Positions 16,288-22,999 of a stretch of 27,543 nt of DNA are shown piece after piece (positions within the stretch are counted from its first letter, which is position 1; each line of letters opens with the position of its first letter). The notes beneath the pieces are model-generated. The model saw only the letters and a list, made by a program, of their open reading frames with translations, made no database searches and was not told the DNA's origin. Source of the stretch: an uncultured Eubacteriales bacterium (GTDB lineage Bacteria > Bacillota > Clostridia > Oscillospirales > Acutalibacteraceae); contig CAKTVV010000028.1 of the NCBI GenBank assembly GCA_934630515.1, positions 1 through 27,543 on the forward strand, given 5' to 3'. The position numbers and the translations under genes were made by a program.

Positions 16288-17754
16288 ATGCAGAATACCA
16301 TCCGGAAAAACTATTTTTATAACGTCAGCCTGCAGATCTTTTCTCTGCTGATGCCGCTGATCACTACGCCGTATGTGGCACGGGCGCTGCAGCCCGTCGG
16401 CGTGGGCGTCTATAGCTATGCCAATTCCATCGCCGTGTTTTTTTCGCTGCTGGCGGGAATGGGCATTTCCTCTTACGGGCTGCGGGAGCTGTCCCGCTGC
16501 CGGGATGACCGGGAGCGGTCGGTGCAGCTGTTTCGGGAGCTGAGCCTGCTGCGGCTGCTGACGACCACGGCGGCGCTGGGGCTGTATCTGGTGTTTGTGC
16601 TGCTGTTCGGCAGCAGCTGGCGGGTGTATCTGGCGTGCGGACTGGTGATCCTGTCCGCCGGGACGGATTGCAGCTGGTATTTCCAGGCAAAGGAGAATTT
16701 CCGCATCCTGATGGTGCGGAATTTTCTGATCAAAGCGGCGGCGATGGTGTGCATTCTGGTGTTTGTGCGCCAGCCGGACGATCTGGCGCTGTATATTCTG
16801 TTTCAGGGCGGCAGCACGCTGCTGTCCAACGGGCTGCTGTGTCTGCGGCTGACCCGGCGGATGCCCCGGATCCCTTGGCGGCAGCTGCATATCCGCCGCC
16901 ATTTCCGGGAGACGCTGCCGTACTTCATCCCCTCGGTGGCGACCACGGTGTATACCGTAATGGACCGTACCATGATCGGGCTGATCACCCGGGATATGGA
17001 GCAGAATGGCTATTATGAGCAGGCCGGCCGGATCATTCATATTCTGATGGCGGTGATCACTTCACTGAATGTGGTGGTGGGGGTGCGCACCTCCTATCTG
17101 TTTGCCCGCAACCGTAAGCGGGAGATACGGCAGCATCTGTACGATACCTTCCGGTTCACTTATCTGCTGTCCTTTCCCATGGCGGCGGGGCTGTTGGCGT
17201 GTGCGCCCCATTTCGTTCCCTGGTTCTTCGGAGCGGGCTACGATGCTGTGACGCCGCTGCTGCAGGCGCTGACGCCGCTGCTGTTCATCATCGGCACCAG
17301 CAATGTGCTGGGGACGCTGTATCTCACCCCCTGCGGGCAGCGGGGACGCAGCAACCGGGCGATCGTCACCGGTGCGGTGCTGAATTTTCTGCTGAACCTT
17401 TTGCTGATCCCGTTTCTGAAGGCTTATGGCGCCGTCATCGCCTCGGTGGCGGCGGAGACCGTGATCACGCTGCTGTATTTGTATTATTGCCGCCGGTTCG
17501 TGCGGCTGGCGCAGGTGCTGGGGCTGGCGCTGCGCTATTTTCTGCTGTCTGCCGGGATGTTCGTCCCGGTGTGGCTGGTGGGACAAGCCTGCAAGCCGGG
17601 TTTGCCCGGCATCTTGCTGCAGATCGGCACCGGGATCCTTGTCTACGGAGCGGGGCTGATCCTGCTGCGGGATCCCGCCTGGCGGGAGCTGCGGCGGTTC
17701 CTCCGCCGTAAAAAAGACGGGGATACTCCCCAGCCGGAGGAGGAGACGCTATGA
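16288..17754 (+). CDS. Polysaccharide flippase, Wzx/MATE-like
   Basis: Integral membrane protein of 488 aa with about 12-14 helices, which moves lipid-linked oligosaccharides across the membrane. The start MQNTIRKNYFYNVSLQIFSL with PLITTPYVARALQPVGVGVY is the classical N-terminus of the family, and ISSYGLRELSR plus SAGTDCSWYFQAKENFRILM match typical Wzx positions. GGAGG lies 7 bases upstream of the ATG at 16288. The stop overlaps the LicD start as ATGA, so translation is coupled. No Wzy polymerase is present in the window, so only short units or single additions may be exported. The C-terminus is basic and soluble (RRFLRRKKDGDTPQPEE). Confidence 0.93.
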   Translation: MQNTIRKNYFYNVSLQIFSLLMPLITTPYVARALQPVGVGVYSYANSIAVFFSLLAGMGISSYGLRELSRCRDDRERSVQLFRELSLLRLLTTTAALGLYLVFVLLFGSSWRVYLACGLVILSAGTDCSWYFQAKENFRILMVRNFLIKAAAMVCILVFVRQPDDLALYILFQGGSTLLSNGLLCLRLTRRMPRIPWRQLHIRRHFRETLPYFIPSVATTVYTVMDRTMIGLITRDMEQNGYYEQAGRIIHILMAVITSLNVVVGVRTSYLFARNRKREIRQHLYDTFRFTYLLSFPMAAGLLACAPHFVPWFFGAGYDAVTPLLQALTPLLFIIGTSNVLGTLYLTPCGQRGRSNRAIVTGAVLNFLLNLLLIPFLKAYGAVIASVAAETVITLLYLYYCRRFVRLAQVLGLALRYFLLSAGMFVPVWLVGQACKPGLPGILLQIGTGILVYGAGLILLRDPAWRELRRFLRRKKDGDTPQPEEETL

Positions 17755-18641
17755 GACCGGAGCCGTCCTTTTGGGAGGCGGAGACCCGCTGCGGATATCG
17801 GGTCTCGGCGGAAATGAAACAGGTCTGGGGTGTGCAGCTGGAGCTGCTGGCGGAGGTGCAGCGGGTGTGCCGGGAGCATGGACTGCGGTATTTTGCCTCG
17901 GGCGGTACGCTGCTGGGAGCGGTGCGCCATCGGGGATATATCCCGTGGGATGACGACATCGATCTGGTGATGCTGCGGGCGGATTATGACCGCCTGTGCG
18001 CCATCGGCGCCGAGGCGTTCCGTCCGCCGTATTTTTTTCAGTCGGCTGCCACCGATCGGCGCTATGCCCGGGGGCATGTGCAGGTGCGCAAGGACGGTAC
18101 CGCCGCCATTCTGCCGGAGGAGGGACCTCGTTTTCCCTTTCATCAGGGGATCTTTGTGGATATTTTCCCGCTGGACGGGGTGCCGGAGGAGCCCCGGGTG
18201 TTCCGGACGCAGCGGCGGCGGCTTATCGTCTATGACCGGCTGCTCAATGCGACGGTGCGCTATCCGGCGCATCCACACAAGACCTGGCGGACGGATCTCG
18301 CCCACGCCGCTGCCGGTGTGCTGCCCTATCGGTGGCTGCTGGCGGGGCTGGAGCATACTGCCGCCCGCTACAGCATTCCTGCCGCCCGGCAGCTGGCGAC
18401 GCTGACCTTTCAGCCCCGGCAGGAGCCGTTCCTGTATCCTGCCGACGCCTATGAAACGGCGCTGACGGTGCCGTTTGAATATACCACGGTGGTGATCCCC
18501 GGTGGGTACGACCGCTTGCTGCGTATTCAGTACGGCGATTATGAGACGCCCCGGCAGGTTCCCTCCTATCATGGACAAATGCTGCTGGACGCAGCGACGG
18601 ATTATCGCCGCTGCTTTGACCGGCTGCCTCCGGCAGAATAA
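17751..18641 (+). CDS. LicD-family phosphotransferase
   Basis: Nucleotidyltransferase-fold protein (296 aa) that in known members transfers phosphocholine, or another phospho-substituent, onto teichoic acids or polysaccharides. Key motifs: FASGGTLLGAVRH (48-60) and GYIPWDDDIDLVM (62-74), the metal-binding DDDID being the catalytic centre; VDIFPLDGVP lies farther on. The ATG overlaps the flippase stop by 4 bases. Together with the GT2 and Wzx genes it suggests decoration of an exported glycan. No choline uptake or kinase gene is nearby, so the phospho-group could be something else, such as phosphoethanolamine or a phosphosugar. Family is sure; substrate is not. Confidence 0.93.
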   Translation: MRPEPSFWEAETRCGYRVSAEMKQVWGVQLELLAEVQRVCREHGLRYFASGGTLLGAVRHRGYIPWDDDIDLVMLRADYDRLCAIGAEAFRPPYFFQSAATDRRYARGHVQVRKDGTAAILPEEGPRFPFHQGIFVDIFPLDGVPEEPRVFRTQRRRLIVYDRLLNATVRYPAHPHKTWRTDLAHAAAGVLPYRWLLAGLEHTAARYSIPAARQLATLTFQPRQEPFLYPADAYETALTVPFEYTTVVIPGGYDRLLRIQYGDYETPRQVPSYHGQMLLDAATDYRRCFDRLPPAE

Positions 18642-18701
18642 AAAATCGGCACCTCCTTCCATCCTCCGGCATACTGTGGGGTTGTAAGGGGGTGTAAAGA
18701 T

Positions 18702-18830
18702 ATGTGTCTGCGGAACCTTTTCGGCGGCAATGACTGCACCTGGATCCTGTTCATCATCATTGTGCTCCTGCTGATCGATGACAGCGATTGCGGCTGCGGT
18801 GCCACCACCACCAACTCCTGCTGCGGCTAA
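18702..18830 (+). CDS. 42-residue Cys-rich membrane peptide
   Basis: Small gene below usual annotation cut-offs. AAGGGGGTG (18686-18694) is correctly placed before ATG 18702. The peptide starts MCLRNLFGGNDCTW, has one membrane helix ILFIIIVLLLI, and ends in DDSDCGCGATTTNSCCG, with seven Cys overall. It ends directly before a terminator at 18850. Comparable Gly/Cys-rich small membrane peptides occur widely in spore-forming clostridia, often called high-cysteine or YjcZ-like; I infer only the resemblance. It is 60 bases after licD and may be in the same transcript or have its own promoter, which I cannot see. Confidence 0.7.
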   Translation: MCLRNLFGGNDCTWILFIIIVLLLIDDSDCGCGATTTNSCCG

Positions 18831-18849
18831 CGCCCGGCACCGACCCGGC

Positions 18850-18880
18850 AAAGGCGGACGCTGCGGCGTCCGCCTTTGTG
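18850..18880 (+). terminator. Intrinsic terminator after the Cys-rich peptide gene
   Basis: AAAGGCGGACGC (18850-18861) pairs perfectly with GCGTCCGCCTTT (18866-18877), loop TGCG, ending in TTTGTG. Confidence 0.88.
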
Positions 18881-19151
18881 CGGTCGCAGGAGGGGACAAG
18901 AAGCTCCGGCGGCTGTCAAAAAAGCACACCGAAAAGAGAGAAAAACGCTTCAGAAACGGACGCATTTTGATAAAAGCTTTTTCAACAAAATCATTGTTTT
19001 TATAACAGAAAAGCGGTGTTCCCCGACCCCTCAAAAACGTGGCTATTCCTGTCAATCGACGGTATTTCTTATACTATAATATTCAACCTATATTATGCCA
19101 ATTTGCGTAAAAAATCGCAAAAAAATCGGTAAAATCCTCACCGAAAGCCTA
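18878..19151. other. AT-rich non-coding stretch upstream of the AbrB-like gene
   Basis: No ORF here has a ribosome binding site or credible composition. The base composition becomes strongly AT-rich after about 18950. A TATAAT at 19075-19080 has only a poor -35 upstream and might be an extra promoter. Runs of A and T (19105-19130) could make bent DNA, and AbrB-type proteins prefer such AT-rich DNA, so autoregulation is possible (inference). Confidence 0.5.
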
Positions 19152-19180
19152 TTTACATTTTTGCCGAATTTTGGTAATAT
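19152..19180 (+). promoter_or_regulatory. Promoter of the AbrB-like gene
   Basis: TTTACA (19152-19157), exactly 17 bases, TAATAT (19175-19180). A small dyad CCGGA-GTA-TCCGG (19204-19216) lies just downstream in the leader. The ATG follows at 19246 with AAGGA at 19230-19234. Confidence 0.7.
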
Positions 19181-19245
19181 GTGGTTGTGGCAGTCAGAGG
19201 CGGCCGGAGTATCCGGACGCCACACAAGAAAGGACGGAATGAATC

Positions 19246-19491
19246 ATGACTTCGACTGGTATCGTGCGCCGTATTGACAGCATGGGGCGGTTTGTGCTGC
19301 CTATTGAGCTGCGCCGCACTCTGGGGATCGACGATAACGATTCGCTGGAAATCTTTGTGGAGGATAATACCATCGTACTGCGCAAATACCTGCCGGCGTG
19401 TATTTTTTGCGGCAATGCCCGGGATATCGTCTCCTATAAGGGGAAGAATGTCTGCGGCAATTGCGCCCGTGAGCTGGGAATGCGGGAATAA
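19246..19491 (+). CDS. AbrB/SpoVT-type regulator with zinc knuckle
   Basis: 81-residue transition-state type DNA-binding protein. Residues 1-49 are the swapped-hairpin AbrB domain (GIVRRIDSMGRFVLPIELRR, LGIDDNDSLEIFVEDNTIVL). The C-terminus adds CIFC (52-55) and CGNC (70-73), a zinc-knuckle-like extension frequent in clostridial AbrB paralogues. Such proteins regulate many genes at the onset of stationary phase, but the targets here are unknown. It is monocistronic, with its own promoter and terminator, and lies immediately upstream of the three-gene membrane operon, which it could regulate. Confidence 0.92.
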   Translation: MTSTGIVRRIDSMGRFVLPIELRRTLGIDDNDSLEIFVEDNTIVLRKYLPACIFCGNARDIVSYKGKNVCGNCARELGMRE

Positions 19492-19512
19492 GGCGACAGC
19501 GGTATAAAGGAG

Positions 19513-19550
19513 CGGCACAGCTTCCGATAGGGGAGGCTGTGCCGTTTTTT
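19513..19550 (+). terminator. Intrinsic terminator of the AbrB-like gene
   Basis: CGGCACAGCTTCC (19513-19525) pairs with GGAGGCTGTGCCG (19532-19544) with one G-T pair; TTTTTT follows at 19545-19550. Confidence 0.9.
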
Positions 19551-19572
19551 GTGTTTTTCGGATGCTTTTTTC

Positions 19573-19614
19573 GGTCAATTTCCGAATTGTCAATTGACAA
19601 TTCGGAAATTGACC
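19573..19614. repeat. Perfect 42-base palindrome upstream of the membrane operon
   Basis: Starting GGTCAATTTCCG and centred on TCAATTGA, bases 19573-19593 are exactly complementary to 19594-19614, with no spacer. It contains repeated TTGACA/TGTCAA and TTGACC/GGTCAA units. TGTTTTTT follows it on the plus strand, so a second terminator for the AbrB gene is one reading; a cruciform, an operator of the operon or a dispersed palindromic repeat are others. An extended -10 TGCTATGCT follows at 19635-19643, so a promoter may start just downstream. Confidence 0.95.
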
Positions 19615-19691
19615 TGTTTTTTATGTCGGGGATGTGCTATGCTTCCATTGTGTACGCAATGCATCAGGATCCCAATACAGGAGAGGTGCTT

Positions 19692-22187
19692 ATGAAACAC
19701 AGAGCTTGCAGAAAACGCATCATAAGGCTGTTGGCGGCTGTTCTTGTGACGGCTGCGGCGGTATCGCTGCCGGCGCTGCCGGCAGCGGCCCGGCAGAGTG
19801 GAAATGCGGTGCTGCTGGAGGACTATTACAGTCTTTGCGACGGTACCGCCGCAAAAGTGCCGGGGCTGAATTACCGCTGCTCCGGGCATGGCGACAAAAT
19901 GGTCGAATACTATGTGGAGGTGGAGGATGACGGGCGGTATACCGTCCCCGGCATCATTGAAAAGGTGGGGAACAAGCTCCGCTATGTGTATGCCTACTAT
20001 TGCCCCAGCTGTTACTCTACATGGAAGGAAGGCGCCAAATGGGACGGCGAGGGTGAAGTATATACTGATGGCGGCGTGTCTTGGGGTAGTGAGCTTGAGG
20101 ATTATATGGAGTTTGTAGCGAATAACACGGTTGCTGCCATGGCGTCCTACGGCTACTATTATCCGCCGAAGGACGATTCGGATAATGCGCCACAAAGAAA
20201 TTATACAGTGGGTACTTCAACAATTACAGAACAGCCGGATCTGTTTCAGGTGGACGAAAATGGGTGCCTGATCGGCACTTCCGGAAAGGCGCTGACGACT
20301 GTTTCCGGAAAGAAGCCGGATGAAAACGATCCTCTTGCTCATTGGGATATGCCGGGCGCTTTTGCGTTTTATCAATTTTTCTATACCGGCATATCTGAGA
20401 TGATCAACAAGCCTGCCAGCGCCAACGACCCGGCGTGGGATACGGTAAAGGATATGACCCGTATCTACTACATGAAGCGGCAGCAGGAGGGGCAACTGGC
20501 AGGCCCACGGATCAACTATTCCAAGCGCTGGTACAGCTACGACTATTCCATGCTGGGCGAATGGGTCGTGACCGATCTGATGGCGGAATACAAGACCGGC
20601 GAGCTCTGCGGCTATGTCTCTTATGTGGGGCAGAAGACCGAGATCGCCGTGCCCGAAACGGTCACCATCCCGCTGTACGGCACCGTCAAGGTCATCGGGG
20701 TGGATATCGAGGATCACAACCTTAAAAAGGTCTATATCAACGACAATGTGACCTGCATCCGGCGGCTCAGCTCCGTCAATCTGGAGGAGATCTCCGGCTG
20801 CAAAAATCTGGAATACATAGAAAAATACGCCCTGCAGAACGACGTATCCCTGAAAACGATCCCGGAGATGCCCAAGCTGGACTGGATCGCCATGGGGGCG
20901 TTCGAGGGGTGTGTCTCTCTGCGGGATATCCGGCTGCCGGATCACATGACCTTCATCGATTTCACGGCGTTTGGCTGGTACGATACGATTCTGGGCAACT
21001 ATGACATCGGTATAACGGATCAGAGCTGGGAGGATTTCCAGTATTTAAGCGATCTGTCGGACAACGATAAGATATTGGGGCTTACCCTCTATGCCAAAAA
21101 GGGCAGCACCACGTGGCAGCTGCTGGATGCGCTGGTCAATAAAAACGATGCGCTGACCCCCGCCGTCGATGACGACGGCAATTTCTCGCTGACTTCCTAT
21201 AGCGACCGGATCCCCGGTGAGGTCAAGACCTATACCGGGCATTGGAGCCTAAAGAGCAGCGGCGATTATGAGGGAGACTTTGCCTCTGCCGACAAGGACG
21301 TGGATGATTCCACCGGCGGACGGCTGGGCGAATACGGCGACGACGAGCCCTCCTATTCCCCACGGAAGATTGTGGAGGAGGGCGCCCGGGTGGCGGGGCT
21401 GCTGGCGCTTTTCGGCATCACCACCGGCGTTACCCGCTATACCGCCGAGAAAAAGAAAAAGCCGACTCCGTCTCCCCAGCCCAAGACCTGCTGGGGCATG
21501 ACGGCGGAGCAGTGGTCGAAGCTGGGCTTTGACTCCATCGACCTGATCTCCGGAGCGCTGGATAACATGGGTGCCACCGGCAAGGCGATGAAAGGGCTGA
21601 TTGCGCTGGGCAAGGCGACGCAAAAATACTGCGATATACTGAAGGAGGGCGGCGACGCCTCCGAGGCGTGGCAAAAGGCGTTCGGCAGCTCCCTGACGGC
21701 CGGAGCGGCGTTTAATGTTGCCACCGACGGGGTCCCGTCCATCGGTCTGTGGGACACCCTGTCCGGGTTGGCGCTGGGCACCTCCAAGGCGGCGGATGCG
21801 GCGAGCATGGGCGGCAATGTGGAGCATACGGTGGATCTGTTCATCGACTATATGAACACCATCAATCAGGAGCAGCACATGACTCTGGGGATCGAGGGGA
21901 CGATCTATTCCCGGGAGGAGCTGGCGCAGCGGATCGCCGACGGCGCCTACGGCGAAAATATCAAGAATCTTACCGACACATGGAGCCTCATCAGCAGCTG
22001 GCAGAGCATCAAGGATACCACCATCGGGATTTTCGGTGAGGACGGTCTGGGCTGGGGGATGCTGGGCAATATAGGCGATACCGCCAACGAGGTGTTCGAC
22101 GGCAGCTGGGTGGTGCAGCAGTATCTGGACTGGTTCAACGGAGCGGTGAAGGATCTGTACACCACCGGTACGCAGGGAGGAAATTGA
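19692..22187 (+). CDS. Large membrane-anchored leucine-rich protein, first gene of unknown operon
   Basis: 831 aa, not recognised as a named family. The start is ATG 19692 behind GGAGAGGTG; the frame is open to 19539 but that region is terminator and palindrome. Signal peptide: MKHRACRKRIIRLLAAVLVT then an Ala-rich core and AAA-R site. After it comes an N-terminal domain with CSGHG and CPSC (possible metal site), a BspA-like leucine-rich region at about 320-470 (LKKVYINDNVTCIRRLSSVN, MGAFEGCVSLRDIRLPDHM), a spacer, one membrane helix near 567 (VAGLLALFGITTGVTRY) with a KKKK stop-transfer, then about 245 cytoplasmic residues, Gly/Ala-rich and helical (FDSIDLISGALDNMGATGKA). Topology (outside N-terminal part, inside tail) is inferred from charge. 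The next gene follows after 1 base. No toxin active site or sortase signal is visible. Confidence 0.85.
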   Translation: MKHRACRKRIIRLLAAVLVTAAAVSLPALPAAARQSGNAVLLEDYYSLCDGTAAKVPGLNYRCSGHGDKMVEYYVEVEDDGRYTVPGIIEKVGNKLRYVYAYYCPSCYSTWKEGAKWDGEGEVYTDGGVSWGSELEDYMEFVANNTVAAMASYGYYYPPKDDSDNAPQRNYTVGTSTITEQPDLFQVDENGCLIGTSGKALTTVSGKKPDENDPLAHWDMPGAFAFYQFFYTGISEMINKPASANDPAWDTVKDMTRIYYMKRQQEGQLAGPRINYSKRWYSYDYSMLGEWVVTDLMAEYKTGELCGYVSYVGQKTEIAVPETVTIPLYGTVKVIGVDIEDHNLKKVYINDNVTCIRRLSSVNLEEISGCKNLEYIEKYALQNDVSLKTIPEMPKLDWIAMGAFEGCVSLRDIRLPDHMTFIDFTAFGWYDTILGNYDIGITDQSWEDFQYLSDLSDNDKILGLTLYAKKGSTTWQLLDALVNKNDALTPAVDDDGNFSLTSYSDRIPGEVKTYTGHWSLKSSGDYEGDFASADKDVDDSTGGRLGEYGDDEPSYSPRKIVEEGARVAGLLALFGITTGVTRYTAEKKKKPTPSPQPKTCWGMTAEQWSKLGFDSIDLISGALDNMGATGKAMKGLIALGKATQKYCDILKEGGDASEAWQKAFGSSLTAGAAFNVATDGVPSIGLWDTLSGLALGTSKAADAASMGGNVEHTVDLFIDYMNTINQEQHMTLGIEGTIYSREELAQRIADGAYGENIKNLTDTWSLISSWQSIKDTTIGIFGEDGLGWGMLGNIGDTANEVFDGSWVVQQYLDWFNGAVKDLYTTGTQGGN

Positions 22188-22188
22188 T

Positions 22189-22986
22189 ATGGAGAAGAAT
22201 ACACTGACCTATCTGGCGGCGGATCGGCTGGGAGAGCTGTGCGGTCTCACGGCGGCGGTGCTGTCGCCCATGGGGGATCTGTCCGCCGCTGTCCGGGGGC
22301 TGAAGGCCGCCATGCCCGGGACGTGGCGGGAAGAACAGGACGCTCTGCTGATCCGGCAGGGGCTGCTGACCGAGACGGAGAAGGGGCTGCGGCCCGCACC
22401 CCGTCTGGAACCGCTGGTGCGGGCGCTCTATTCCCCTCAGCGCTGCTTCCGGATGCGGATGCAGGAGGGTGAGAACGGCTGCGACACCTATTTTGTGGCG
22501 ATCGAGGGCGCCTGGGTGCGGGTGGACGCCCATCGGGGATGGCTGACGGTGTCGGAGCCGCTGACGTGGACGGCGCTGGAGCCGTATCTGCAGGGCTGCA
22601 TCGAGCTGGCGCTGCGCCAGACGGAGCTGCGGCTCCAGCTGGAGCGCCGGGAGGCGGGCTGTGTCCATGGCGCCGTGATCGGGCTGGGCGAAAAGGGCTA
22701 TTCCTTCATCGGCACCGTTTTTGCGCCCGCTGACCGGACGCCCCGGCTGTTCTCCCATGTGTTTGCCCCGACGGCGGAGAATCGGCAGTGGATCGCCGCC
22801 ATGCTGCTGGGGGAGCGGGAGTTTATCCTGCCGCCGGAGGAGACGGCGGACGACATCGCAGCACCGGAAACGGAGCCGGCGGAGGAAAAGCGCTCTTATA
22901 AAAAAGCGCTGCGGGGCTTTCTCATTGCGGCGGCGGTCAACCTTTGCGCAGCGGTGATCCTCGCCGTGCTGCGCCATGTGCTGTAA
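22189..22986 (+). CDS. Tail-anchored protein with loosely EspG-like N-terminal region
   Basis: 265 aa, second gene of the operon, starting one base after the previous stop with GGGAGG 9 bases upstream of the ATG. Residues 1-215 are a soluble alpha/beta domain (AADRLGELCGLTAAVLSPMG, DALLIRQGLLTETEKGLRPA, LEPLVRALYSPQRCFRMRM). The order of a helical opening, a RxGLL-type turn and a beta-strand after 'L..L..P' recalls EspG-family type VII secretion chaperones; this is a resemblance I see, not an established match. Then an acidic linker (ETADDIAAPETEPAEEK), basic KRSYKKALRG and one C-terminal helix (FLIAAAVNLCAAVILAVL), so the domain is cytoplasmic and tail-anchored. It would sit where it could contact the cytoplasmic tail of the upstream protein. 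Confidence 0.75.
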   Translation: MEKNTLTYLAADRLGELCGLTAAVLSPMGDLSAAVRGLKAAMPGTWREEQDALLIRQGLLTETEKGLRPAPRLEPLVRALYSPQRCFRMRMQEGENGCDTYFVAIEGAWVRVDAHRGWLTVSEPLTWTALEPYLQGCIELALRQTELRLQLERREAGCVHGAVIGLGEKGYSFIGTVFAPADRTPRLFSHVFAPTAENRQWIAAMLLGEREFILPPEETADDIAAPETEPAEEKRSYKKALRGFLIAAAVNLCAAVILAVLRHVL

Positions 22987-22999
22987 GGGAGGATGGACG

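Noticed and set aside
15115..17040. 641-codon minus-strand frame opposite the glycan cluster
   Set aside because: Antisense of GT2 and flippase genes, low-complexity H/Q/P-rich translation.
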